In this document: positions 48,901 to 62,553 of the stretch, one piece after another
Numbering within the stretch: the first letter of the stretch is position 1
Layout: each line of letters begins with the position of its first letter
Assembly (NCBI GenBank): GCA_019096065.1
Contig: JAGUCH010000001.1
Location: 14,446,001 to 14,510,000, forward strand
Length of the DNA: 64,000 bases
Source: Paracyclopina nana
Lineage: Eukaryota; Arthropoda; Copepoda; Cyclopoida; Cyclopettidae
Direction: 5' to 3'
Made by a program: the position numbers and the translations under genes
The notes under the pieces: generated by a model
Database searches by the model: none
What the model saw: only the letters and a program-made list of their open reading frames with translations
Told to the model about the DNA's origin: nothing

Positions 48901-51090
48901 TTTTATTGCCCACGGGATAAATGTGGAAAAAAATTGCTAAACTGCCAGATAGGCGGCGCGGCGTAGACGAGCGAGGGCGACAGTTTTTTTCGCCCAATAA
49001 TTATTATGATAGTCGGTCGACCGTCCGTTGCTGTTGAGGAATTATTTGGCTCCCTTTTTTTGGTCATTTTTTGGCCGGCTCAACATCATCAGTCCAAAAA
49101 ATCTTCAATAGGGAACTGTTTGTGTATTTAGGACGGCGCGGCGTGAGAGTGTAATCAAGGTGTGTGGTCTTTCTTTTCTGACTTCAGGAGGATGAAACGT
49201 CACAACTTTTGTGTCACATCTGTGATAAAGCATACTCGTACAACAAAACTCCTATATTGGAATGCTAAAACGAACAATTCGTTGACGACTCACCTTCCCT
49301 GATTCAGCTGATGCAATAATAACCATCCATCTCGCAAAAGTAGAAATGAAGCTGAAGCCCATTTTTTGCGAGCATGTGCTTTGCATGTAATTAAAAAGAT
49401 GATGCAAAATAGTCTGGGAATTTTCTTATCAAGGAGGCAACCAAGACCCCTTTATTAGGTGCCGACACATCATGAGATGACGAAACTCGAAACGAAAATC
49501 CAGACAGTTAAATTGCTCATGTACGACGCAACGCTAGAAGAATACAACAATTTTGCAACAATTTCACCTCTTTAAAGACGTGATTCATTCACCCAAAATG
49601 CTAAGTGCTTCATCGCAAATTATTTCGTGAACAGTTCTATAGAAAAATCGTCAGATTAAAATCCCAGAATTCGGCAATTGTCTGAGTCCATGCATTATTG
49701 CACAAAAGAGAGCTTGAGTGGGTTTTTCATCTTTTTTTTTCTTCTCATTCGTCTTGGAGTTCAACATCCTCCTCCCAGCTTATGAGGTCAAAGTGACTGT
49801 CAAGAAGGTCGAGACCCGAACAAATAACGCTTATTTTATTTAGGTAAACAAAGTGACAAGTTTTGGCTATAGCACTTCAAATTGGAATATTAAACTTTCA
49901 AGACTCGAAGCACTTACAATCTCAGTGAGCCTCATTGAGGCTCTCTAGTGCACTATGTAGAGCGCATGACTTCCTTGCAAAAGAAACGAGATGATTATTG
50001 GTAAACCAAATAGTATGCTAAAACAAGACCACAAGCACACACAAACTACTTTGAGCAAACTCTATTATCATGTTTTATTGCCATTCATGTCTGGCTCAAA
50101 GGATGTAGAAGTAACCAACTCGTTTGTAAAGCCAATCTGCAGAGGATTTGCAGCAGCAAAAAAGTTGCCTAAATGAAAATATTGGATTTGGCCAAGATGC
50201 AGCAATTTTGGCAGGAAAAGCAAACAGCATTTTCTCAGAGATTGCTTCTGCTATAATCAGAGTATGCATCCTAGGAATGTGTGTGTTTTCTAGCTAGCCA
50301 GTTTTGGTTTTTCAAATTAGAAATATGTGACACATTATACAGCAAATCGTGGGAATGAGTCCGGGGTGTGCATAATCGTTTTGTGACACAATTCATTGAT
50401 TTCAAATGCCAATAGTTTGGGAAGCTTCCTGTCAGTGACAAAAGGGACGCTTGATTGGAAAAATTCTCGTATTTTGACCATACTACTGCAACTAGGTAGG
50501 TGTGATTATTATTCCAAATGAATACCAGAAATTTTGGCTGGGGGTCAGCTGACATGACAGCTGACAGATGGCTTGGAGGCATTAAAGTGATTTTTTTTCC
50601 ATGGGAACCTCCCAGTTGGAGCTTTTTTGAATAAAAGCTCAACTTCCATTAATGAGCCTTTTCACCTTAAAACCACCTTGCCCATAAAGAAGACTGTCAA
50701 CCTCTTTACCAGCCAACAGCGTAGAGCAGGTGAACTCTGAGCACAGTGGGATAAACCACAGAGCTGCATTTTTAAAGCGCTTCAAAAACCAACTTTTCTT
50801 TCTCCTTTTCAAAATGATCAAGATCTCAATTTAAAAGGGAGCGTTCGAGATGGTCTTTCTTTTCTGTGATCTTTGCTGCTCTGGGTGGCCATTAATTTTG
50901 GTAACATAAGAGAATGACACCAAAAACCCTGACATGGCCCTGACACCAGCGTGGCAGGGTGGGCTATGCTAACTAAATAGTTGCTGTACTAGAACCGTTT
51001 TTTCCCTCCTGCAAATTCCACCCAATCTCCCAGTTTCATGGGAAAATTGTACTGCTATATTGGTAGTAATGCTCCTTTTCTCCCTTTCAG
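45964..51090. other. Non-coding stretch, probable intronic
   Basis: No supported coding exon. A GAA-type simple repeat lies at 47810-47826. A compact cluster of CAGCTG and TGACAG motifs is at 50544-50567. The block ends in the pyrimidine-rich acceptor at 51090. Confidence 0.45.
50544..50567. promoter_or_regulatory. Clustered E-box and TALE-type motifs
   Basis: Within 24 bases there are two CAGCTG E-boxes, two TGACAG motifs (Meis/homothorax type) and a GTCAGCTGAC palindrome. Dense mixed sites of this kind occur in developmental enhancers; function here is inferred. Confidence 0.25.
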
Positions 51091-52857
51091 GCAAGTGAAA
51101 TCTAATCAGCAACCTCAAAGAAGAAGAAGAAGACAAATGTGCAATACTCTGCAAATCCTGGTGGCATTCCAACTACTACTACATAACATAGATCCCCACT
51201 TTAATCTTCAATATATTAGCAACTTTTATCATCATCAAGAAAGAAGAAGCCTTCCTCCACAACACTAACCACGGTGAACAGTTCCTATGAAGTAAATGAA
51301 CAATTTGTACAAAGAAGCATTGATTGAGATACGGTGATATATTAATAACAATACTGTTTAGAGAATACTGTACCAAACACATACACACTACTAGGTCATG
51401 ATGAAGAATAATTACTTACCAATTTGCTGATATTGTGTAAATAATTGTTGATTGCTGCTGCATGTTGAACCACGGAGGAGTTTTTGAAAATTGGGCAGCA
51501 ATTTTTCCCTTCTTTTCCGTTCAGCAGCAAGAAAACGACTCACCCAAAGTTCCTATAAAAACACTAACTCGAAAGTTCCTAACTGACTGAAATTGTCGTA
51601 GAAATATCCATGCCACGACCGAAAGTTCCTACTTAATACTACGTACTATGCTTACTCAGAATCTAATTGTAATATTTTGATATTAATTAGAAACTCTACT
51701 ACTACTACTACTGCAATATCAATCTACCCACCAAACAACAATTCATCTTACTATTATTATTATTACGTGCATGTGTACTTAAAAACGAGAAAAATACATA
51801 CATTTTTCTGATGAATAACATTCGTATACTACTAGTGTATAATAACAGTAATAATAACGGCCTCAAACTATGTCGAAAAGTTGATGTCTTCTGGAAAATA
51901 ATAAGCCAATCAAATTGGAAGAACCTCTGCATATGTGCGTACTATTCTGCTTGTTGTGCCTCATAATCATTCCACATTTCACCAGAGCTTCCTAGGGTTG
52001 GTATTAATAACTGATAAATTCAAATCAAGGGATCATATAACATGGCTTATTGTACAATTTGAAGATCGCTCCTAAAGCATGTAGATCAATCTTGGCCATG
52101 CAGATAATGTGATCAACCAGAGATGAAAAATAGAAAGTACATTTGCCACCAAGCCCTAATAATGATAATGCCCTTTTGAAACCTTCTCAAATGCGGATGG
52201 GAACGATTAGAAAATGATCGAGTCTTCTTCGTCTTCAGCCAGTTTTGATGACCTGAATTCCAATAGCAGATCGATTCTCATGCAAGACAAATTCGAGGTG
52301 ATCATTTTTCCATCCAGAGCAGTCTTTAATCAACCCACGTTATCACATAGAGCACACGGATTTATAAGTGCATGCGCGTGAGCCAATTTCCAATGCCATT
52401 AAAGCCCACGAAAATTCGTCTCAGGAATTCTGCATTAATTAAACCAGAAAGTCTCAATCGTTACCCCAAAAGATATTGGCAGCTCACGCCGGCCTCTCCT
52501 TTATGAGTAGCGTGCACGCTTATTATTGGAAGCGAGTTTCATGATTTGAGGCTTAATTGGATTAAGAGTTGCAATCTGATTTTTCTTATGCAAAATGCCA
52601 ATTACAATGTGCGCGCGTAAAAAAGACAATTGACTGTGATCTCTTCAATCATTTTGGCAAGTTTTTACGAGGCTCAATTTTGTCGGCAGCTTCTCACGTC
52701 ACGCTACAGAATCAATTATGCGCAATAAATCAAGCCGCAAATATTTTGGCATATTGTAAAGAGAAGACTTGCCAATTTGCTTTTGCATTAGTTCGCATGA
52801 TTAGGAGGAAGCCACATCTGGTAACGCCAAAGCAAATTTTGTAATTGGTGCAATAAA
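51091..52857 (+). other. zfh2: Possible 3' terminal exon (stop codon plus 3' UTR) of the zfh-like gene
   Basis: A good acceptor (TTCTCCCTTTCAG, ending 51090) precedes GCAAGTGA. Joined in phase to the base at 32363 it reads GGC AAG TGA, ending the protein as ...Ser-Ala-Gly-Lys after about 2887 residues. The following sequence is AT-rich with simple runs (CTACTACTACTACTACT, TTATTATTATTATTA) and three copies of AAAGTTCCT at 51.55-51.64 kb, UTR-like in character. AATAAA occurs at 52724 and 52852. Alternatively CAG|GCAAGT is a third juxtaposed site with a GC-type donor, and the true C-terminal exon lies beyond the window. Confidence 0.25.
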
Positions 52858-53668
52858 AGTTGATCAAAATTGATCAGAACCGGATTTGGAAGAAGCAGTT
52901 GTGAAAAAAGGCTTGGCTCCTCCAATCATTGCATTGAGATGTTCGTTGGTTGGAGGTTATTTTCATGGGTTTCACCACACCTTGAATGCATAATTAGCAC
53001 CAACTATTTATTGGGCTTGTTTCAAATTAGCTTTTTGCTTATCTTTTCCAACAGCGCCATTTGAGATAAGTGCCGTGGTTGTCAGTAGCCAATCCTTTTG
53101 CATTTGCAGTCTATTATAAAATAATGCAGAGGGCCCTTTTTTCATGGCCTCTTAATTTTCCCAGAACTGCTTAATGTAATTTTCATGGGCGGCTCATTTT
53201 ACTGTGAGTAAACACAAAACAGCTTACGCTCGGCGTTTTCGCAGTGTTGCAATGATCAACTATTTTTCAGTGCCTTTTGCGAAGGAAGTTGTTGGGAAAT
53301 GAGCGAAAATTGTAGATGAGTTGGCTCCTCCAAATTATTGCTCGGCTGAAAATTCGCTAGGTCTTCTCGCTGCTCATGCAATGCTTTGCGAAGTTGGCGC
53401 CAGTCTCCAATCAAACGGAACCCGCTACCATGATTGATGCAATTTCGGACAACTTCTACATCAAGTAACTTTCTTGATGAAAGTCAGCTCTTCGGTTAAT
53501 GGTCAGCTTAATAGAACTCGTCTTCTTCTCCCCAATTTTCGATCTCCTGAGAAGATGAAAACTTTCCACTGACTGAGCTTCGAACCTTCTTCTCCGGAAT
53601 CGTACACATGATAGAGGGACTAAGGTATATATGTAATAAAGTAATTGCGAGGCTTTGGCAAAAAGCTG

Positions 53669-53712
53669 TATATATGGTGAGGCCGCTGAGCTTTCTCTTT
53701 TCTAATCACTCT
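53669..53712 (+). promoter_or_regulatory. Candidate TATA/initiator core promoter
   Basis: TATATAT at 53669-53675 is followed by TCACTCT (53706-53712), which fits the arthropod initiator. The spacing is slightly longer than usual. It directly precedes a short ORF whose frame continues across a small intron. Confidence 0.3.
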
Positions 53713-53725
53713 AGAAGCTAAGACC

Positions 53726-53889
53726 ATGAGCTGGCAACAATCTTGTTTTTATGTGTGCGGTAAGTTAATCATCTTATTGTTAATCTGGTGTAAGCCCGAG
53801 TAATTCCCTTTTTTCTTTCAGCACACATCTTCGCTGCTGCTCTTGTTGGCTGGGGAACTTTGGGTCAAACAATGTGTGAGAAAAAATGA
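53726..53889 (+). CDS. Possible tiny two-exon gene (33-aa, hydrophobic, signal-peptide-like)
   Basis: Exon 53726-53759 (11 codons plus one base) ends in a GTAAGT donor at 53760. After a 62-base intron, a pyrimidine tract and TTTCAG (ending 53821), exon 53822-53889 completes a GCA codon and runs to a TGA at 53887. The product begins MSWQQSCFYV and continues with a hydrophobic core (FAAALVGWG), resembling a secretion signal or a single membrane segment. A second donor-like GTGAGA at 53876 could extend it into further exons. TATA and initiator motifs lie upstream. I recognise no family. All parts are short, so chance assembly remains possible. Confidence 0.25.
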
Positions 53890-56800
53890 GATAATGATCC
53901 TGATGATACAGTGAAGAAGAAGTGTCCCAGTTTTTGCTGCTTCTCCTTTCTTTCTGGTGAGTGAGCAAACTTCTGTGGCTCCACTGATGATCCATTGACT
54001 CTAACTGTCAAGGGAACACACGCGAGTATTAATTACTGTCATAAAGATCCACCTTGGACCCAAAAGAGAAAGGGACCAAGAGAATGATGGGAGAAATCTC
54101 TTGGTGTGGCTAAAGTCATTCGGCTGCTGCTGGGGGATTCCTTTTTTCTACTAATGGTTTCTTGGTTAGTTTTGGGTGATGCTCAGACAAGGGAGAAAAA
54201 AGATGTGTCACACTTTTTGCTCAGATGGCTTTCAGACCAAGAACTATGCCATATACTTCTTCTACACCAGATTAATCCTTTTTAGCCTAGCCAGCAAGAA
54301 ACCACACAAAAGTACATTAACTTTATTTTTGGGATGCAGGAATAATGCTCATATAACCATGGGGCAGGTGCCTTCTCTTTTCTCATAAAAGAAAATGCAG
54401 GTTTTTTTCACACACACTCACACAGCAGTAGCTCAGCTCACAGGTTGTTGGGTTATTTTTTTTTTCAAAAGAGAATTCTTCTTTTGTTACAGTGTGCTCC
54501 CTGAGACTTGAGCTCAGTTTTTAATCCCTCCTGGTCTGAACAAAGCTTATTGAGCAAATGGGTGACAATAACAGAGCTAGGGCAATTTCAATTGAGCTTG
54601 AAGGCCATGTCCAACATGTTGCCAAGCAAGTGAACTGCACTGTGGGGTAAAACTGGTGATGCTGTGATCAAACTGTTTTCCAACTCTTCTCAAAGAATGG
54701 CCATCTGGTCCAATTTCTGAAGCTCTTGGAGCCATTTGACTCCTCTTGCTCTCACAGTGGACTGCAGTTCATTAAAAGAGGCAAAATGAATGCTGTGGAC
54801 GTCGTTCTCAATTTTCTTCTTCTATTTTCCAAGGGGGCCAATCCCTCATGATGAAAATCCCCCCAACTTGACAATCAAAAATTCTACTACACTATCCAAA
54901 TATTTGCCGCCTATTTTTCAGGAGAAAAAAAAGCTCAACTGTTGTGGCCGACTGCCTTTGAAATTGTGGCAATATTACATGTATGGTTGGCTGAGCTTAG
55001 ATGAAAGAAGAGAACTTTTAAAATCCAGCATAAAATGTCACCATCTCCGGGGTTGAATTTATAGCCAAAAGTCGCATAAAACACCATGGATCTCGCGAGC
55101 TGGCTCCTTTGCTCAGTTTACATTTCTTGTGGATGATGACTTTAAAGGTTGTGTAAGAAAATCATGCTTTTTACTGCCACCAACACGACTCATCTCACAT
55201 AAAACCACTGCTGCTCTATGCAAATTCTGCAACCCAACTAGACAAGTTGCTTAGCTGGTAGATGTGGCAAATAATGAAAAATTGATGGCTTTTCCGCCAG
55301 TCTGCGCCATGCTGGTTCATTTTCCCTTTCAAGCATTCTAAGCAAGTCAAAATACGCATATGAATGCATGCTACCCAGCTACTTTTTTGTCGACATTTCT
55401 CTTCATGGCTCAGTGTTTGCAGGTTTGATTTAAAAGAACCCTCTAATTAATCCAGGAATGGCAACTGACATTGATCGCGGTTCCTTGACAAAGCCAGCTG
55501 AGTGGAGTCTGGTCACGTTTCTTGCTAAAGTCTGGGCATTGATTAATTAGAGCCTTCCCAGTATGTGAACTTTGCACATGTGTACAGCGTAGCATTGGGG
55601 AAAAAATCAAAATGAGCATTTTGATTCTGCCTCTTCCCAAAAGGAATTATTCTTTGACATATTTGGTCAAAGAATGTTGTCATTGCGAGCTTTGGAGCTG
55701 GCTGACAGCCATTTGTGGTCAGCTTGAAAGAGCATTGTATGTAAAACAGTTACTTATCATTGGGGAATAATAAGTGACCCTTTTACTTAGCAACTCAGCT
55801 TATGTTATCTTGACACTAATGGATTGGCCCTCCATGTCAATTTCACTTATTTTGCAAGCGTTCAACATATGTGCTAAGGCGCATAAAAGGCACATTTGTC
55901 AATTGGGACTGACGACAATTTGTTCCCGAAATTAACACTTTTCTTCGCGGCGGTGTGTGTGTCCGCAGGAGCTGCAGAAGTGGAGGGATTTTCACACTTG
56001 CCCACAAATTGGCTGCTGGCCATGCTTCTATATGGAAGGAGGAGATGGCTTCAGCCGAAAAGTGGATAAATATTTGTCTTTGTGATGAAATTCTTCGACT
56101 ATGACCGTTGACTTCTCATATGGTTCTTCCCACTGCTGCTGCTGCTTCTGATGGAACACCTCTCACAAAACTTGGCTCTCCAATCAAAAATGAATGCCAC
56201 TCGGGGACCCGAATACTACTATTCAAAAAGTCATCATTTGAGTCATCTGCAAATTGATGAATAGAGTCGTTAAACAAACAGGTTCCCCTCGAACAATCGA
56301 AGCTTCACTCTCGTGATTTACGAGCAGGCTTTAAAAGTGCACACTATGCTATTAATTATGAATCAGCCTCCAAATAGTCAACGCTTAATGAGGAATTTAT
56401 CTCTCGACATTTTTCGTCTCGTTGTGCAGTGAGAGAGCTCGTTTTTGAATCCAGAGCCCCAAAAGCAAACGAAAGAACGATTAGATTAATGCAAGATTTA
56501 TCCAACCAATATTTAATAGAGAAAAGAGAGCCAGCCATGCCAGCTTGGTATATAGATGATTTATGAGGTCTGGCTTCCAACTCTGATTACTTTTTGTCCC
56601 CACCACCATCACACAATTTTTGATGTCCACAATTCTCTCTTCTTCTACGTTTGGACTTTATATACTTACACTACAGCAGCAGAGAACCAAGCCTGTGATA
56701 TCGCAAGTAGACGAAAAAAAGCAGAATTATGAGTCAGGAATGACGAAATTCGAGCTGTCATTTGCGATTTGGGCTTGGTGCTCAAGAGCTCTGCTAAAAG

Positions 56801-59800
56801 CCAATTAGGTTTGAAAAAAGTTCTTTATGCTCGTTAATGACCCAAGAGCAAATTGGTGCTCATTTTGGATCTGGAAATCAGCGGCCAATCATCAGATCTG
56901 GATTTGCTCAACGAAGCAAAAATGTTTAATGACTTTGGGCAGAGGCCTTTTGAAGGGACAATTAGCTGTGCGAGATGCCACCATTCTGGTAGGTCGAAAA
57001 AACTTATTTTTTCTGCTGTGGGGGGATCAACTAGTCATTACGCGAAGTAATGCAGCTTGATAGACTTCCATAAAAAAGTTCAAACTCACGATGATGAGGG
57101 ATAGTCCTATGACTCATTTTCCCCTGTCCCTCGTGTTAAATCCCTTTAGAAAGTTTCCCTAGGGTGAGGGGACCAACTTAGATTATTGAACTCTCCCCTC
57201 GACAAAAAGTTCTGGAAATTAAACCAAACAACATGCAGAATACATACGACTACAAAGAAAGCTGGAAGAAAGTCGCATTGCAAAATCACAAAAGACATTT
57301 GTATACAAAATCAAGTTAAGTTATATTAGTACACATAAAGTCCTGACAAAAAACTAAAATCATCATTTGGGCAAGGTATTTTTCGCACTAAATAAACGAA
57401 GCAATGCCGCAGCTTTGAGATAATTTTAGCGAGTGCAATTCTTCTTATTCAGCTCATGGAAAACGTGCAAATTATGGACGCCAACTCGATCAAATTGCAA
57501 TTTGAAGTTTGCCTTGAATTACAGTAATATCGAAAGAGTGCCAGAAAGGGCTCTGCCACCATGTGTTCGAAATGACCCCCATCCTAATCATAAAAAAGCT
57601 CGATCTCCAGATGAAATTGCTAATATCGACAGCTAGTTCGATGATCACCGCCACCCAGGACCAACCATCAGCTGCCACGAGCTTTAAAAGTTTGCTAACA
57701 ATTGGATTTTCTCACCCTAGCCTAACTTTTTAATGTTTGCAGAGCCATCACACTGGGGAGCAGGGTCTTTAAAAAGCACCAATGAGAAGCAATGGCAGCA
57801 ATATGTATCCTTATATGCGAGATTTTTGGGGTTTATTCCATTTTAGATCCCACTGTGGATGCGCGCGCGCCCGCTCTAGTTTGGAGCGCTAAAGAGAATT
57901 CTTTATGAATCGATGCATCATCGATTCGAATTTATTCAATTACTGCTTGGTGCTGTGATCAATAATCAAATTGAAATGCCCTCCATCATATCCAGCAATG
58001 GCCGGAATGCAGAGCTGCGTTTGATGAAGCGTGCAGAGGGTTTAAAAAACGTAAAGAGCTAGAAGATGTGTAGCAGCATAGTGGGGGGACTTTTTTGTCT
58101 TTTTATCTTTGTCACCGATTGGTTTAGCAAAGCCCAAATCAATACAGAATTTAGGTCAGCTGCTACTCTCATGTGTAATGCATTGCCAAAGCGCAAAAAC
58201 TGGTTTTTCTGCTTGGATTGAACTGGTCATTAATTAGGAATCAAATGACACGAGTCCATTGCTGTGATTAATGGAAAGATGGTGGCCTAGCTGACTTTTG
58301 GTGTTTTACTGGATGATCCCACATTGAATTTTTGAGTGAGTCGACAGTTTTTTCTGGAAAATATTGATAAATGGACACGCCACACCATCCAACTACTCTT
58401 GACTTTTGTCATCCAGCATTGGAGTCAAGAAATTCTGTATTTCAATACACACAATGACCATTAGTAAGGGAAAAAAGGTTCGAGTCATTTTCTGAAACTT
58501 TGATCGATCATCGAGGAAGATTTTCAAAGAGAGATAAATCTTGCTTTTTCTTGCCACGCACAAAACGTGGAAGTAATAGCCGCAAAACAATTACTCACAT
58601 CTGCAGAAGAGAGAACGAACGAACGAACGGGGAAAGCATTATTTCCTCAGTTGATTACTGCATGTTTTGATGCTTAAAGATACAGCGCAGTTTTTTGCTA
58701 CTTACACCTTGTGATTAATCGTTGTCCCTTTTTTTCTCATTTTATGATTCGTCAAAAAAAGATATGAAAAGAAATGAAGGATCGAGGAATTGTTTCAAAT
58801 CGATTTGACACTTTTTCTATTTACGAGTGTCAATTTCTGGACACTTTTTTCCATGCGTTGTGCAAGCTTCCTCCTTTTTGGGGAGAAATGGTCGCCTATG
58901 AAAGGGATAGGCTAGGATATATCCAGCAGAGATCAAATTCCCATTTCCTTTTACATTTCTAATGTCCCATCCATGATGTACAAAAGGAATTCCGTTTCTT
59001 CAGCCTCATTTTGAGGAGAGAATTGTTTTGCAAAATCCACTCTAAGAGGGAGAAAAAGAATATGGAGTGTAGCGTTTAGAGTAGCCGTATTCTTTGAATT
59101 TCAATGCATAATTAATGGTCCCCTTTATAGCTACAGCTGCACGTATTGCGCGCAATTTTCAAAGCTTCAGTAATCTTTTTAAAAGGCATTGAACAAAGAG
59201 AGGGATTTGAGACATCTAATCAGATTCATTTGAGGCTGGAATTTCTTTTCTCAATCCCAAAAAGGTATTGGCCATAAAAAGTGCTGGTATGGAGGAAGAA
59301 GAAGAAGATGGATGATTTGGAGACATTAGGGAAACCTGAAGAAGAAGACAATTTAGTCCCCACAGTCCAAAACATTGGCATAAATCATTTCTTAGGTGCA
59401 AAAGGGGCCATTAAGGTTGTTGTTGCTGGTGCTGCTATACTAGAAGACGCATCGTGATGGATCGTCAGTTCTACTGAGCATGAAGCAATATTATGCATGT
59501 TTAGTGCCTTTTTAACGACACTTTCTGATTTCGTCCCCCTCACCATGATTATGCAGAACTATGCACTTTGTCATTGTAATTACATTATGCCCAAATATTT
59601 CCCCGCGCGACCTTTTCCTTTTCTGAAGATGCACGTGAAAACAATGCATACGGTAACTGGACTTTTGCCCAAACTATTCCATCCATCAAAAGGCTCAGCT
59701 TGTCACAATTGAGCGTGAAGGAGAAGAAAACGAAGCTGGCTTGACGCCATTTCACAATTTTATATATAGTATACAATATATCTCGAGTTTCCACCTTATT

Positions 59801-61894
59801 ATTTGTGAATTGTGAGCCTTTTCGACTGATGATAGCAGTCAAGAGCTCTCGAAGATCTCTAAAGAAATAATCAAAGAGAAATCATCACGACGAATGTAAA
59901 CCTAGATTTCTCATTTTTCGGGACGCAAACGGTAAATGGGAGATTAAATGAATTCTGTTGTCAGAATCAAATTAATGCTTCTAGGAAGGCCCAAAATAGC
60001 ATGTTTCTGACGTTGCTAATATTGCGAATCTAAATTGGGCTTCAAATTCCTGCATGGTAAACGCACATGCTCAGATCAAGGTGACTCATATATGAGCTGC
60101 TGCAATGCTAAGCAATAAACAATGCATTAATATTAGTGGCATTTAGCGCAATCCCTCCAACTGTGCACCACAGCAGCTTTCGGTAACGAAAATCAGCAGA
60201 AGCTAAGTAATCTCAATAATAGATACGAGTGGTACAGCTTACAAAGATGGCTGCTCATACATGTGAAAAGAAGTCTGAGAATTGTTAATGAGGATTTTCA
60301 GGTGAAACAAATTCTCTCGCAGCAAGATAGCACATTTTAAATGCTGGAGAGCTGTGATATATTGCCTATAAAGTGGTGGGTGGTTTACACTGTCCGCAGC
60401 CATTTACGCGTGCATAACATCATTTGGAAATGTTCACACCATTCTTTTATTAACGAACTCCAAGCATTCCATTTGCATTAGAACTTTACGAGCTGATTCA
60501 AGGTGTGGGCAGTCATTATTTGGGAAGAAGCAGCAGCAAATATCTTGCAGTTACTATGATTAAACATTTTTTCCCTCATCTCTGCTTACCAAAACCAGAA
60601 ATAATTGCCTGTGCTGTGATAGAAACAAGTTTGAACTTTAATTCAGAAAAGACTGGAGTGCAGTGATTTTTCTCTTTTGGGGTACTGATTCTTAGCAACA
60701 AAGGAGCTTCCAGGAAATCAACAAAAAAAGAAACATTCTGCATCCATTTTTGGGTCAGGTGCTTCTTTCTAAATGTGAGGTAAAAACTTTTGCCTTGTAG
60801 AGTGTGAGGCAAAGCGGCATCCATCAAAAAGTTGGTATTTTAACTCCCTATTTCTCATCAAAATTGGATGCTTTATTCAGATGGAAAAGTTCGATTTCTC
60901 TTACACATTGAAGTTTTCCTCCTCTTCCCCTTTTGGAAAAATCCAATTCATATCTATTTCACATCATTTATATGCTACTACAGAAATCCAGTTCAATTTC
61001 AAGAATGGTTGACCTCCCTACAACTGCTACTACTTGAGATGGTAGCAATAGCTCGATTTCCATCCACATTCACAAAGGAAATCAGTAAGAATGATGCAGC
61101 AAAAAACACCATTTACAGCTCGAGCCCAGCTTGAAAACTATGAGCCAAAAAAACCAAAATCAACATTTAATTCAAATCTAATTAAATTATTAGTGCTTTT
61201 ACATGCACATGTGAAATCGTGGCTTCAAACGTTCAAGTTGGAGTTGAGCCAAGTTGCTCCTACAAGGAATTTATGTTCATTTTCTTATTGGATTTCACGG
61301 TTGGCCAGAGCCCAGATGAGAGAAGAACTGCTGCCTCTCTTTGTATAATTGCCGAGAAAGCAGCTGGTATAAAAAGTGGCGGTGGTGCTCGTTGTACAAA
61401 AAGTTTCTGGCTAAGAAGATGATGGTAAAAAGTGGTGCCGAGCTGTTGGTGATTGTAATTGATTAAGAAATCTCTGTGTGAACCAGCGAAGAAAGCCTTG
61501 GCCCTAGATTGATTTTGACACTCGGATGGGCACCAAAAGAGAGTCTCAAGAGGGTACAAAAAATAAAGAGCCCCCATTTGCACGTGGTGGCAAAGGCCAT
61601 TTTTAATTGATGCTTCCTCTAAAGAAAACCAATTTTGGGTGATAATGTGTCCAATTTGAGTGACATTAACATAGTTTTAAAAAACGTTGGCGTGAGCTCC
61701 ATTTTTTGCTCAAGATGCTCCCACTGTGAATTCATTTACTGGCATAAAGAAACGTCGAGATACCCCTTACCTTTTTTGTAGTGGGGCATGTAATGAACTG
61801 ATGGGCTAATAACTGTCACGAATTCCAAGAGATTTGCTGGATTAACATTTTCGTAAGGCTTGTACCAAAAAGTCAGCATGAATCAGCAAAATTA
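53890..61894. other. Non-coding stretch
   Basis: No supported gene. AT-rich with many short frames on both strands. Simple sequence includes (GAAC)4 at 58613-58628 and an alternating CG run near 57862. A 21-base palindrome lies at 57907-57927. It could be intergenic or a continuing intron. Confidence 0.45.
57907..57927. repeat. Perfect 9-base-arm palindrome with two ATCGAT cores
   Basis: GAATCGATG and CATCGATTC are exact inverted copies around a CAT spacer. ATCGAT resembles sites of insulator or housekeeping factors known from Drosophila (DREF/BEAF type). Function is inferred only from resemblance. Confidence 0.3.
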
Positions 61895-61967
61895 TGCCGC
61901 GACCCGGGATCGAACCGGGGACCTTTAGATCTTCAGTCTAACGCTCTCCCAACTGAGCTATCACGGC
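61895..61967 (-). tRNA. tRNA-Phe (GAA)
   Basis: A complete 73-base cloverleaf on the minus strand without an intron. The acceptor stem pairs throughout (one G-U at 5:68), the D stem is GCTC/GAGC, the anticodon loop CTGAAGA gives GAA, and the T loop is TTCGATC within a CCCGG/CCGGG stem. The discriminator is A73, and G34-A35-A36 suit eukaryotic PheRS. A and B boxes are intact and a TTTT terminator follows within a few bases (61888-61891 on the + strand). Identical to the gene at 62554. Confidence 0.97.
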
Positions 61968-62553
61968 TACATGTTAGATTTCCAATAATTATGAAATATA
62001 TTCTTGAGCTAGTCGCGGCTTTTTTTCATTATGGGGCTCAGTAAATATTGGGCAGCCATTTCAATCTAGCTGAGATAAGGAGTTAGTAGACATGGCTGAC
62101 TTTCATTAGACCTGAGTTCTTTTATTAGGAAATAAAGTTTTCGTTCCCTTCATGGCTAATCATTCGTAATCTCCGATCCCCAGAGAGAACAGAAAGCAAC
62201 CCAAATCTTTGATGAGCAGGAGCTGTTGGATTTCTTTTTCCGTCTGAATGTAGTAGTTGCCTTGTAATATTTGCTTTTGTGCACTAGCAAATACAATTTG
62301 GCTTTAGGGCAAAACTTGAATTCTGCTGGTCACATGGAAATTTCAATTGGATTTCAATCCAATTTCAAAATGGAAATTATATTCCGGAATTGAAGCTTTG
62401 GAATCGCGAGTTTGCCGACTCGCGCGCATACCATACATAGAAAAGATAAATCTTGACTATGTGTGTAGGTTTTTAGAAAGCAAGCTTTCTTCCATTTCTT
62501 CGAATTTTACCGGAAAATTGTGTATCAAACCAAGTGCATGTCAATTCAGAGTT
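61968..62553. other. Spacer between divergent tRNA-Phe genes
   Basis: 586 bases containing no gene. The tRNA genes point away from each other, so this is their shared 5' flank. I see no extended inverted similarity outside the tRNA bodies, so duplication of a larger block is not evident. Confidence 0.6.
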
